Counted from the first letter of the stretch, positions 1 through 7,488 are shown. The stretch is DNA of 41,645 nt from an uncultured bacterium (GCA_900547585.1 URHD01000007.1:1-41645), one strand, 5' to 3'. Numbers and translations are program-made. The notes: generated by a model from the sequence alone, not told the origin.

Positions 1-2
1 TT

Positions 3-47
3 GAGTATCGTTTTGTGAGAGGTAAGAATCGGCTAAGGCGACACTAG
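3..47 (+). CDS. 3' end of an unidentified gene (partial)
   Basis: An open frame enters from the left edge and ends at TAG 45-47; the tail reads EYRFVRGKNRLRRH. A terminator-like hairpin starts seven bases after the stop, which fits the end of a real gene. The fragment is too short and basic to identify. The other two forward frames close at once. Low confidence, because 14 codons could be chance. Confidence 0.3.
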   Translation, partial: EYRFVRGKNRLRRH

Positions 48-53
48 ATTAGA

Positions 54-85
54 TTCCCGTCCAAAAACAAGGATGGGATTTTTTG
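54..85 (+). terminator. Rho-independent terminator
   Basis: TCCCGTCC (55-62) pairs with GGATGGGA (71-78) with one G-T pair, followed by a run of T. It sits just after the TAG at 47 and before the sigma-28-like promoter at 181, so it separates the upstream gene from the cluster that follows. Confidence 0.6.
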
Positions 86-180
86 TACTTATTGTTGACT
101 TTTTGCGCTGCTTCCTTATATTTACGGGTGTGCAGGTTAAGTGTATTTGTAAAGTTATGTAACATATTTAGTTAAAATCC

Positions 181-208
181 TAAAGTTTTAATTCAAATGT
201 GCCGATAA
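181..208 (+). promoter_or_regulatory. sigma-28 (FliA/SigD)-like promoter
   Basis: TAAAGTTT (181-188), 12 bp, then GCCGATAA (201-208). The E. coli FliA consensus is TAAAGTTT-N11-GCCGATAA, and B. subtilis SigD tolerates 14-16 bp after TAAA. The -10 ends 43 bp before the ATG at 252. Two further promoters of this kind are at 3487 and 18531; this one and the one at 18531 share the 12-bp spacer. Confidence 0.75.
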
Positions 209-251
209 ATAAAACAGATATGCAAAACAAAAACTTAAGGAGTATTTAACA

Positions 252-1277
252 ATGGGAATGGCAGCATCACAGGCCAGATTCTTAGGCCTCACGGCAAGAA
301 AAACAAATACTGAATATGAAGGTCAACAGGTCAACCAGCAGAGAACAGCTCTGGCTAACCAGAGTGCAGGCTTGTTTAACGAAATGCTCGCTCTTTCTGT
401 TCCCACTCCTCCGCTTGCTTCAGATTATTCAAAAACAGTTTTTGTTTTCACAAACCCTTCAACATCAGACACTGTATCTTTGGATTATATCTTCAAAAAT
501 CCGATTGGTGATGATGGAAAACAGACTTACACAGTAGACGGTACTTATCCTAAAAACGATTACCTCTACACAGTTGCCCAGAGAACTTACGGAACGGGCG
601 ACAGCAACTCTTATGAAATCAGAAAAAGCGACAGCGACCCCGTTACTTATTCAATAAGCATTGGCGGCAGCTCATATATGACTTTGAGCGGTCCGAACAC
701 TTACGACGCGCTTACTGACAAATTCAACGGCTCAGAAGGTGCTCCCGGAAATTGTGAAAAAGGTGATACTTACTACAAATACACCAATACAGAAACAGGT
801 ATCGCATACTTCATTAACTCTAAAGACTTTGACCCTGCTTCTTCTGAATATCCGGCAAATCTTATGATTTACGCACAACAGGGATACGCTAAAGATGAAA
901 CATTCCATTACGATTCAGCAGAAGTTACTGTTGCAAACGACGGAACAGGCAGATATACAAGCATCAGATTCGCAACAGACGTTGATGAAGCCGGAAATCC
1001 GAAAAACTTTGTGACCTGCGCTCTTGAAATGCAGACTGTTCAAGACGATGAAGCTTATGACGAAGCTATGAACGAATACAATTCTCAAAAAGCGCTGTAT
1101 GACAAACGTGTCGCAGAAATCGATGCAGAAACAACTATTATCCAACAACAGGATAAAACTCTTGAATTGCACCTCACACAGCTCGATACCGAACAGCAGG
1201 CAATTCAAACCGAAATGGACGCAGTTAAGAAGGTTATTGATAAGAACATCGAAGAAACATTTAAAACTTTTGCATAA
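252..1277 (+). CDS. End-conserved helical protein, paralogue 1 (hypothetical, flagellin-like architecture)
   Basis: 341 residues of unknown function. Residues 1-42 (starting MGMAASQAR) are almost identical to the gene at 1505, and the last ~39 residues (with VKKVIDKNI and FKTF) are again highly similar; both ends look helical and suited to coiled coils. The middle is Ser/Thr/Tyr/Gly-rich and diverges, although a GDTYYK...FDPA stretch is shared. There is no cleavable signal peptide. Conserved helical ends around a variable centre resemble the layout of flagellins and type III-exported filament proteins, but I see no sequence match to flagellin. AAGGAG (237-242) lies 9 bp before the ATG. Transcription probably starts at the sigma-28-like promoter at 181, and the gene has its own terminator. 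Function is inferred only from architecture and promoter type. Confidence 0.85.
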   Translation: MGMAASQARFLGLTARKTNTEYEGQQVNQQRTALANQSAGLFNEMLALSVPTPPLASDYSKTVFVFTNPSTSDTVSLDYIFKNPIGDDGKQTYTVDGTYPKNDYLYTVAQRTYGTGDSNSYEIRKSDSDPVTYSISIGGSSYMTLSGPNTYDALTDKFNGSEGAPGNCEKGDTYYKYTNTETGIAYFINSKDFDPASSEYPANLMIYAQQGYAKDETFHYDSAEVTVANDGTGRYTSIRFATDVDEAGNPKNFVTCALEMQTVQDDEAYDEAMNEYNSQKALYDKRVAEIDAETTIIQQQDKTLELHLTQLDTEQQAIQTEMDAVKKVIDKNIEETFKTFA

Positions 1278-1292
1278 ATACTCCGATTATCG

Positions 1293-1329
1293 CCGATTTC
1301 CGGTGTAAAACGGAAATCGGTATTTTTTT
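1293..1329 (+). terminator. Rho-independent terminator
   Basis: CCGATTTCCG (1293-1302) and CGGAAATCGG (1311-1320) form a perfect 10-bp stem with an 8-nt loop, followed by TATTTTTTT. It ends the transcript of the gene at 252 and makes the next gene a separate unit. Confidence 0.9.
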
Positions 1330-1374
1330 AAAAAAAGGAGTACACCAAAAAGATGATTTTTGGGGATTTTGTCT

Positions 1375-1402
1375 TTGAAACGCCCCGAAAACACCGTATA
1401 AT
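1375..1402 (+). promoter_or_regulatory. Housekeeping-type promoter for the gene at 1505
   Basis: TTGAAA (1375-1380), 16 bp, then TATAAT (1397-1402), leaving a leader of about 95 nt. A second candidate lies downstream: a perfect TTGACA (1440-1445), 16 bp, then TAAATT (1462-1467). No sigma-28-like element is present, so paralogue 2 seems to be controlled differently from paralogue 1. Confidence 0.6.
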
Positions 1403-1504
1403 AAGGATGTAATATATCTTAATGTAAAATACGGGAATATTGACAACACGAAGGAAATTATTAAATTTAAACAGTTAGGTAAATAAAAAGAAAGCGGTGA
1501 ATAT

Positions 1505-2485
1505 ATGGGCATGGCAGCTTCTCAGGCAAGATATTTGGGCTTGCAGGCAAGAAAAACAAATACCGAATATGAAGGTCAGCAGGTTAACCAGCAAAGAACG
1601 GCTCTGGCAAACCAGAGTGCGGGTTTGTTCAGACGTTTACTTGAATTGGAGGTTCCAACTCCGCCCTCTCAGGAGGATTATAAAAAGGAAACCTATTCTT
1701 TTTCAGACGCATCCAGTGTCAGCGGATCCTCTACACTTGAATCAATTGAAGAAAATGCCGGTTCTTCACCTACGACATATACAGTCACAATAAAAAGACA
1801 GGAAAATGTGCCACAGTATGGTGCGCTGGCAAATCAAGAGGTTTCTGTAATCAAAAACTCGGAAACTGAATACAGCATTAACCTCTCAAATGGTACACAG
1901 TTTACATTGAACGGCCCTGTTTCAGGAATCAGCCAGACTCTGTGCGATGAATTTAACAAAACAGGTGCTGCTTCATATCAAAACGAAGCCGGTGACACTT
2001 ATTACAAATTCACAAACCCCACCAACAAGGCAACTTATTATATTAATGCATCAAAAACCGGATTTGATCCGGCTGATACAAGCACGCAGGACGTTGATTT
2101 CTTTACAACTATGACTGCACAGCAAAATACTTACCAGACCGTTAACAATGCAACACTTGGTAAATCAGAAGACGGACTTTATACTTCTTTGTACTGGACA
2201 GACGATTCTGGCACTCATAACTATGCTCTTTCACCCTCCAGCGAATATGATGAAGCCGGCTATGACGCTGCAATGAATCAATATAACTATGAAAAAATGA
2301 TGTACGAAAAAGAAGTCGAAGATATCAACGCAAAAACAGAAGAACTTCAAGAAACAGACAGAACTCTTGAGCTCCGGCTAAAACAACTCGACACAGAACA
2401 AGAAGCTCTGCAAACAGAACTTGAATCTGTTAAAAAAGTAATTGATAAAAATATCGAAAACGTATTCAAAACGTTCCAAAGCTAG
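1505..2485 (+). CDS. End-conserved helical protein, paralogue 2 (hypothetical)
   Basis: 326 residues. The N-terminal 42 residues differ from the product of 252 at only two positions (F/Y and T/Q), and the C-terminus carries the same LDTEQ...VKKVIDKNIE...FKTF helix. The centre (about residues 50-260) is diverged and rich in Ser, Thr and Asn, so the pair is a tandem duplication with a relaxed middle. There is no signal peptide or membrane segment. The Shine-Dalgarno is weak (GCGGTGA) before the ATG. It is probably co-transcribed with the Gly/Ala-rich gene at 2513, 27 bp downstream. Function unknown; an exported filament or surface protein is one possibility. Confidence 0.85.
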   Translation: MGMAASQARYLGLQARKTNTEYEGQQVNQQRTALANQSAGLFRRLLELEVPTPPSQEDYKKETYSFSDASSVSGSSTLESIEENAGSSPTTYTVTIKRQENVPQYGALANQEVSVIKNSETEYSINLSNGTQFTLNGPVSGISQTLCDEFNKTGAASYQNEAGDTYYKFTNPTNKATYYINASKTGFDPADTSTQDVDFFTTMTAQQNTYQTVNNATLGKSEDGLYTSLYWTDDSGTHNYALSPSSEYDEAGYDAAMNQYNYEKMMYEKEVEDINAKTEELQETDRTLELRLKQLDTEQEALQTELESVKKVIDKNIENVFKTFQS

Positions 2486-2512
2486 TTAAACAGATAATAA
2501 TGTGAGGAAACT

Positions 2513-3328
2513 ATGTCCTACAAAAACGACGGATACTTAGTAATAGCAAATAAATTCGGAAACGCCAGCTCGGCGGCAAAAGCAGAGATGTTTGAAACCT
2601 ACGATAGGCTGCGAGACCTTACAGTCAGCGGTTCTGCGCTGGACGGTGCAGGTTTTGGTACAGCAGGTACGTTCTTGTGGAACATAGCGCGTTTAATTGC
2701 TCCGAGTGCATTTATGTCAGTTATGGGCGGAACTCAAACAATGAATGTTCCCGGAACCTCTTACTGGTCACCGATTAGCGGCGCAAACTCCATTCTTGAT
2801 GGAGGAAGCTCTGCATTCGGCGTAACCAGCCTCGGAAACTACCCCGGATTTCCTAACGGCGCAGCAAATGTGTTCTGGGGGTTCGGTTCTGACACAGGCA
2901 CAATAACAGGCGGCGCTTCCTCTTTATATGATGCAGCCAGCATTGGCGGTTCGGTTGGTGCAACTTCGGCAACTTACCTTTCCGGCGTTGCTTCAGGCTT
3001 TGGTGTGCCCGGTTCAGGGTGGGTTCTTCCTACTGCAGGCACGATTTCGGGTATTGCGGGCGTTGTTCAGGCGATGGCGCCTTATATGGGTGGTTTCGGG
3101 CTTGCTGCAACTGTTGCGGGCAACCTCCTGCAGGGAACCTCCTCGGCTGCATTGGCTGCATACCAGAATGTTTCCGGCAGAATCGTTTCAAATGCTGACA
3201 CAATCCTTTCAAACAGGGTCAGAAATATCGAAACTGTTGTAAAAATGCTCGATACACAGGGCGATATTGTTAAAAAGATGCTTAAAGACGACCTTGAGGG
3301 TGACAAAAAGCAGGTCGAAAACATGTAA
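2513..3328 (+). CDS. Gly/Ala/Ser-rich hypothetical protein
   Basis: 271 residues, unrecognised. A short polar N-terminus (MSYKNDGYLVIANKFGNAS) is followed by a helix, then a long stretch (about residues 40-220) dominated by Gly, Ala, Ser and small hydrophobics with several moderately hydrophobic blocks, and finally a charged C-terminal helix ending KKQVENM. The composition suits a protein that inserts in or coats a surface, or a low-complexity assembly. There is no classical signal peptide. GAGG precedes the ATG at normal spacing. Its position 27 bp after paralogue 2 and upstream of more helical genes suggests a shared role with them. Confidence 0.75.
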   Translation: MSYKNDGYLVIANKFGNASSAAKAEMFETYDRLRDLTVSGSALDGAGFGTAGTFLWNIARLIAPSAFMSVMGGTQTMNVPGTSYWSPISGANSILDGGSSAFGVTSLGNYPGFPNGAANVFWGFGSDTGTITGGASSLYDAASIGGSVGATSATYLSGVASGFGVPGSGWVLPTAGTISGIAGVVQAMAPYMGGFGLAATVAGNLLQGTSSAALAAYQNVSGRIVSNADTILSNRVRNIETVVKMLDTQGDIVKKMLKDDLEGDKKQVENM

Positions 3329-3687
3329 TCGTCTAAATTTCAGAACTAAAGCCCTTAATATAGGGCGGCTTGGCGTACAAAACTTCGGGAGTGCAATGAA
3401 TATAATAAGAATTAAAACTTTAGCTGTGATAATTGATACAATTGTAAATTATTATTACAATTTGCCACTTTTTGACCACAATTTGCTAAAGTTTTCCGTC
3501 CAAAAGCCGATAACTAATACAGAACAAAAGGCAAACCTCGCTTTCTTCAGGATTGCAGCAGATGCCGGATAAATTGCATTGATATTTTGTTAAGAAATAT
3601 TAAAAAGGGATGAAATGCGGGCAATTTATTCATAAGTTTCGTTTTTATAGTTATGTAGGTGTCCGAAGTGCGGGCAAGGAGTAAGAA
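3329..3687 (+). other. 359-bp intergenic region with a sigma-28-like promoter and inverted repeat
   Basis: No convincing gene is present. It holds a perfect 11-bp inverted repeat (AAAACTTTAGC at 3414-3424, GCTAAAGTTTT at 3485-3495) whose right arm covers the -35 of the promoter at 3487. A smaller palindrome, ATTGTAA...TTACAAT, is at 3441-3461. The GCCC/GGGC hairpin near 3349-3364 has no T-run, so it is not called a terminator. Confidence 0.6.
3487..3513 (+). promoter_or_regulatory. Consensus sigma-28 (FliA)-like promoter
   Basis: TAAAGTTT (3487-3494), exactly 11 bp, then GCCGATAA (3506-3513). This matches every consensus position and the spacing of the E. coli FliA promoter. The nearest gene downstream starts at 3688, giving a leader of about 170 nt. 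The -35 overlaps one arm of an 11-bp inverted repeat, so access by another factor is possible. Confidence 0.8.
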
Positions 3688-3960
3688 TTGTTCCAACAAG
3701 TAATCCAAACAAATCTTCAAAACCTATTGAACTTCTTCGGGTATGTTGTTTCATATCTGAGAAGAACAAATCCTTTACAGGCAATGTCGAATTATCTTGT
3801 CGGTATATTGAAAGATTTTTTGACAATGAACAAAAAATTGAAGATAGCGAAGTACAAAGTTAATTATCAAATGTACAAGCTCAACCAGATGGAACAGCTC
3901 ATCGCCGAAAACAACGAACACGTATTTTTGAAAGGTCAAAAACTAAATCAGACTAGATAG
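3688..3960 (+). CDS. Small helical hypothetical protein (TTG start)
   Basis: 90 residues if TTG 3688 is the start. AAGGAG (3675-3680) lies 7 bp upstream, which favours this start over the internal Met codons. The N-terminal half is amphipathic to hydrophobic (LLNFFGYVVSYL), and the C-terminal half is charged and coiled-coil-like (NKKLKIAKYKVNYQMYKLNQ...). It lies 11 bp upstream of the end-conserved gene at 3972 and downstream of the consensus sigma-28-like promoter, so the two probably form an operon. No family recognised. A chaperone or small structural partner for the neighbouring helical proteins is possible but unsupported. Confidence 0.6.
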   Translation: MFQQVIQTNLQNLLNFFGYVVSYLRRTNPLQAMSNYLVGILKDFLTMNKKLKIAKYKVNYQMYKLNQMEQLIAENNEHVFLKGQKLNQTR

Positions 3961-3971
3961 GGGTTCCTAAA

Positions 3972-4295
3972 ATGGGATTGGCAACTTCAACAATGCGATT
4001 AATGTATCTGAATGCGTACCGGCTCGACCTTGAGTACAAAATTCAGTTAATAACACAGGCAAAAATGAACCTCTCGCGTACTGTTACGGACTTGTTAAAT
4101 GTCGGTACCGATTTGGACTCTGATGACCCTATTGTTAAAAAGTTAGAGGCGCGAAAAGAGCGGCTGAACATAATGGAAAAGAAACTGGATATGCAGCTTT
4201 CGCAATATCAAAATAAATTGAAGATGATAGACGAAGAAATGCAATCCTGTCAGGGACTTATCGACAAAAACATCAAAATGTCATTCAAATATTAA
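3972..4295 (+). CDS. Short end-conserved helical protein, paralogue 3
   Basis: 107 residues, predicted almost all helix. The N-terminus (MGLATSTMRLMYLNAYRLDL) follows the same pattern as MGMAASQARFLGLTARKTNT in the genes at 252 and 1505. The C-terminus, with QGLIDKNIKMSFKY, parallels their VIDKNIEETFKTF ending. The variable centre is essentially absent, so this may show the minimal helical core of the family. A heptad-like stretch runs from about residue 50 to 95. AGGGG precedes the ATG, and a strong terminator follows. Probably transcribed from the promoter at 3487. Function unknown. Confidence 0.8.
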   Translation: MGLATSTMRLMYLNAYRLDLEYKIQLITQAKMNLSRTVTDLLNVGTDLDSDDPIVKKLEARKERLNIMEKKLDMQLSQYQNKLKMIDEEMQSCQGLIDKNIKMSFKY

Positions 4296-4299
4296 TAAA

Positions 4300-4331
4300 C
4301 AAAAAACGAAATCGAAAGGTTTCGTTTTTTT
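4300..4331 (+). terminator. Rho-independent terminator
   Basis: AAAACGAAA and TTTCGTTTT pair around a short TCGAAAGG-type loop, followed by T7. It ends the 3688-4295 operon. The next 370 bases carry no gene; they hold a G9 run (4357-4365), hairpins A and B, and the ilvC promoter. Confidence 0.9.
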
Positions 4332-4371
4332 GTTGTTGCCGGGGATGAATAAAAAAGGGGGGGGGCTTTGG

Positions 4372-4457
4372 AGTAAACAGCTTAGTGGATTAATTTTTCT
4401 AGCTCGATTCGCTGTAGCTCATAGGCGTCGAAAAATTAATCCACTAAGCTGTTTACT
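4372..4457 (+). repeat. Hairpin element family A, copy 1 (28-bp perfect stem)
   Basis: Arms 4372-4399 and 4430-4457 are perfectly complementary over 28 bp and enclose a 30-nt loop, TAGCTCGATTCG...ATAGGCGTC (4400-4429). The loop recurs at 8396-8431 and 28404-28433 and, in reverse orientation and degraded, near 18351. Only the inner TTTTTC/GAAAAA of the stem is shared; the outer ~22 bp are unique to this copy. There is no coding content. It lies immediately before hairpin B. Confidence 0.9.
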
Positions 4458-4467
4458 TTGGTAACTT

Positions 4468-4603
4468 GATGAGGATGTGTGCATGGATTTTCATTTTCCG
4501 TTCCGATTCCTCCGGGCATCCAACGCTCAGCACAAACTATTCAGACAAAATGAGCCCTCCCCCATAGTCACTCCAAATGAAAATCCATGCACACATCCTC
4601 ATC
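4468..4603 (-). repeat. Hairpin element family B, copy 1 (29-bp perfect stem)
   Basis: Arms 4468-4496 and 4575-4603 pair perfectly over 29 bp around a 78-nt loop. On the minus strand the loop begins GGAGTGACTATGGGGGAGG and ends CCGGAGGAATCGGAACGGA. The same loop ends occur in the copy at 28482-28597, but with an unrelated stem. It lies 10 bp from hairpin A and ends about 105 bp before ilvC, upstream of the ilvC promoter. Confidence 0.9.
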
Positions 4604-4667
4604 CTTATCAAAACCGCCCTCCTAAACTTTAAACTTTTTAATATTCCCCCAATTATCCGGAAAAACA

Positions 4668-4676
4668 TGCTAAAAT
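4668..4676 (+). promoter_or_regulatory. Extended -10 promoter of ilvC
   Basis: TGCTAAAAT (4668-4676) is an extended -10 element without a good -35 at 17 bp. It would start a short leader carrying AAAGGAG before the ATG at 4709. No leader peptide or T-box-like structure was seen in the ~30-nt leader. Confidence 0.5.
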
Positions 4677-4708
4677 TGTTGAATACGGAAAAAGTAAAGG
4701 AGAAACGT

Positions 4709-5746
4709 ATGAACAATACTCATGAATTGAAAGTTTACATGGATAAAGATATTGATATGAGCAAAATTCTCAATAAAAAGGTTGCAATTATCGGCTATGG
4801 CTCTCAGGGCTACGGACAATCCACAAACCTGAAAGATAGCGGCGTAAACGTTGTTGTCGGGCTACGTCCGGACGGCGCGTCAGCGAAAAAGGCCAAAGCA
4901 GAAGGCTTGACCGTTATGGATATTGAAGAAGCGGTAAAATGGGCTGATTTAATCCAAATCCTCATCCCCGATGAAGTACAGGCTAAAGTTTATGAAGAAA
5001 AAATTAAACCGAACCTCAGACCCGGTCAGTATTTGATGTTTGCTCACGGTTTTAACATCCATTACAAAAAAATCGTTCCTCCTGCTGACGTAAATGTCTT
5101 AATGGTTGCCCCCAAGGGCCCCGGACATACAGTAAGAAGCGAATATAAGCTCGGCAAAGGTGTTCCGTCGCTGATTGCTATTTATCAAGACCCGTCAGGT
5201 GATTCAAAAGAGGTTGCACTGGCTTATGCAGCGGCTATCGGCGCCGGACGTTCCGGAATTTATGAAACTTCTTTCAGAGAAGAAACCGAAACCGACCTTT
5301 TCGGCGAACAGGCTGTTCTTTGCGGCGGCTGTTCTGCACTTTTAAAAGCCGGTTTTGAAACCCTTGTTGAAGCTGGATATTCGCCTTATATGGCTTATTT
5401 TGAATGCTTGCACGAAATGAAGCTGATTGTTGACCTGATTAATCAGGGCGGCATCTCTGATATGAGATATTCCATCTCAAATACAGCTGAATGGGGCGAT
5501 ATGACCGTCGGACCGAGAATTATTACTCCTGCTGTTAAAGCCGAAATGAAAAAAGTACTTTCTGAAATCCAGGACGGCACTTTTGCTAATAACTGGCTGG
5601 CTGAGTACAATTCCGGCATGAAAAAGTTCAAAGAACTCGAAAAAGAGGGCGAAGAACACGAAATTGAACGCGTAGGACGTGAGCTCAGAGCCAAATTTAG
5701 CTGGAATAACGACGATTCTAAAATCATCAACAGAGCTAAAAACTAG
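4709..5746 (+). CDS. ilvC: Ketol-acid reductoisomerase (class I)
   Basis: 345 residues, the usual class I length. It converts acetolactate or acetohydroxybutyrate, with NAD(P)H and Mg2+, to the dihydroxy acids of valine, leucine and isoleucine synthesis in the cytoplasm. The N-terminal Rossmann motif is GYGSQGYGQSTNL, followed by the VVGLRP cofactor loop. MVAPKGPGHTVR and DLFGEQAVLCGG are the diagnostic catalytic-domain motifs. ATG 4709 is chosen because AAAGGAG lies 6 bp upstream; an upstream in-frame start at 4577 would read through a stem arm of hairpin B. It is a single-gene unit here; no ilvB/ilvD neighbours are visible. It shares a bidirectional terminator with the convergent antiporter gene. 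Confidence 0.96.
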   Translation: MNNTHELKVYMDKDIDMSKILNKKVAIIGYGSQGYGQSTNLKDSGVNVVVGLRPDGASAKKAKAEGLTVMDIEEAVKWADLIQILIPDEVQAKVYEEKIKPNLRPGQYLMFAHGFNIHYKKIVPPADVNVLMVAPKGPGHTVRSEYKLGKGVPSLIAIYQDPSGDSKEVALAYAAAIGAGRSGIYETSFREETETDLFGEQAVLCGGCSALLKAGFETLVEAGYSPYMAYFECLHEMKLIVDLINQGGISDMRYSISNTAEWGDMTVGPRIITPAVKAEMKKVLSEIQDGTFANNWLAEYNSGMKKFKELEKEGEEHEIERVGRELRAKFSWNNDDSKIINRAKN

Positions 5747-5760
5747 CTGGTGAAAAATAA

Positions 5761-5799
5761 AAAAACAGCGCTTTTTTAACAAGAAAGCGTTGTTTTTTT
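5761..5799. terminator. Bidirectional terminator between ilvC and the antiporter gene
   Basis: AACAGCGCTTT and AAAGCGTTGTT pair (one G-T), with A-runs on the left and T-runs on the right, so it can work on both strands. It lies between the convergent stops of ilvC (5746) and the ybaL-like gene (5798). Confidence 0.85.
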
Positions 5800-7488
5800 A
5801 TATACCGTTAATCCTCCTGCATTCTGCCTCAAATTCTTCGCTCATAATGCTTAATTCGCACATAAGATATTTTGAAATATCCGCAGCTGCAGCGCCTTCG
5901 CCGGAAAATACCGCCTGAACACCGCTTTTTTCGAGCTTAGCTGCTTCACTTAAATAGTTTGTGTGAATAATTATTTTTATATCATTGTTGAGCGAGCGCG
6001 CAATCTCTATTATCTCGCTTGCAGGCGCGTTTGAGGGCGAAATTATTAAAGCCTCGGCATTTTCAATGCCAGCATATAGCAAAACATCCTTGTTTGAGGC
6101 ATCTCCATAGACAGCAAACAGCCTTTTGTCTTTGAGCTCTTTTATCTCCTTTACAGTATCAATATTCAGCTCAATAACGATCACATCCATCCCACCGAAG
6201 CGCAAAATTCTCGAAACTACGCGCCCTACAGGCCCATATCCGACCAGAATAACCCTGTGATGGTCGTTGTCCGTTTTTATTCTGTCTTCTTCGGGCAGTT
6301 CGCTGTCTTTGAACCCTTTTTTTCTGAAAAATTTCATAACCGGCTCAATTATCCTGTATAAAAGTGGATTCAGCGTGATTGAAATAATTGCAACAACAAT
6401 AATTGCACTTGCTGCTTTTGCCGGCAAAACCCCCAGATTTACACCTAAACCTGCGAGAATAAACGAAAATTCACCGATTTGTGCCAGCGAAATGCCTACG
6501 CTAATCGCTTTTGTCGCAGAACCACCCAGAAGCCTTACAACAATAAAAGCAGCAACAGGCTTTACAATCAGAACTATAAACAGCGCCGCAATCACCAAAT
6601 CCCATTCACTGGCCAGCGAAAACGGGTTAAAAAGCATACCTACGGACACAAAAAATAAAACAGCAAACGCATCTCTCATTGGCAGTGCCTCGGAAGCCGC
6701 TCTTGCGCTGAAATCAGACTGTCCGACAACAAGCCCTGCAAGAAACGCGCCCAGCGCCATTGAAGCGCCGAAAAATTCTGCTGCACCTACCGCCATCCCG
6801 AGCGCCAGAACAAGGATAATCAGCGTAAACAAGTCTCTTGCGCCTGTTTTTGCCACATAAGAAAGAATTAACGGGAGAAGTTTCCTGCCGAATGCGAGTG
6901 TAAAGGCTACCAGCGCGGTTAATTTTATTATAGTCAGTACAAAAGCCCACCCAATAGTGATTTCTGCATGATGAGCCGTGAAAAATGCCGGCAGAAGCAC
7001 CAGCACAAAAATTGTGAATAAATCCTCAACAATAAGCCATCCGATTGCCAGGTGACCTGTTGGTGTGTGCAGATTGTGGTTTTCTGCGAGAACTCTTGTT
7101 AGTACTACAGTGCTGGCGACAGATATTGCGATACCAAAAACCACTCCCGCGCCCCATCCCCAGCCGAAAAGATGCGCCAGAAACATTGAAAACAGGTTGT
7201 TATGAGAATTTGCGTTACGGCCCCGGGGATGGCAATATTCTTAACTGCAAGCAGGTCTTTTATGTGAAAATGCAGCCCGATACCGAACATCAAAAGGATT
7301 ATGCCTATCTCCGCAAACTGATTTGCTGCAGAAGAATCGGCAACAAACCCGGGCGAAAACGGCCCGACGCACATTCCAGCTATCAGATAGCCGATAATTG
7401 GCGAGAGTTTCAGCCTTTGCGTAATAAAACCCAGCACAAGCGCAATTGAGAGCCCTGCTGTGAGCGTGTAGATTATATTTTGATGCAT
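5798..7488 (-). pseudogene. ybaL: CPA2-family cation:proton antiporter (YbaL/KefB type), frameshifted
   Basis: Two minus-strand reading frames together make one ~563-residue transporter. Codons 1-100 (7488 to 7189, starting MHQNIIYTLTAG) encode the first helices, including SPIIGYLIAG and GLHFHIKDL. The rest (from about 7188 to 5798) has the remaining membrane helices (SVASTVVL, GWLIVEDLF, SLAQIGEFSFILAGLG) and a C-terminal RCK/TrkA-N nucleotide-binding domain (VGYGPVG, DASNKDVL). Adding one base to the AAAA run at 7189-7192 would join the frames at exactly the length of E. coli YbaL. No slippery heptamer is present, so a real frameshift mutation or a sequencing/assembly error is likelier than programmed shifting. 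If intact, it would exchange K+ or Na+ for H+ in the inner membrane under nucleotide control. AAGGG precedes the start. Confidence 0.85.

Noticed and set aside
3349..3364. Terminator after the Gly/Ala-rich gene
   Set aside because: The GCCC/GGGC hairpin has no following T-run.
4577..4708. Longer N-terminus of IlvC starting at 4577
   Set aside because: It reads through a stem arm of hairpin B and has no family similarity; ATG 4709 has a strong Shine-Dalgarno and the right length.
6267..6860. 197-codon open frame on the plus strand
   Set aside because: It lies entirely antisense to the well-conserved antiporter coding sequence; its composition is that of a mirror frame.
7186..7195. Programmed -1 frameshift in the antiporter gene
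   Set aside because: Only a four-base run is present, with no slippery heptamer and no evident downstream stimulator.
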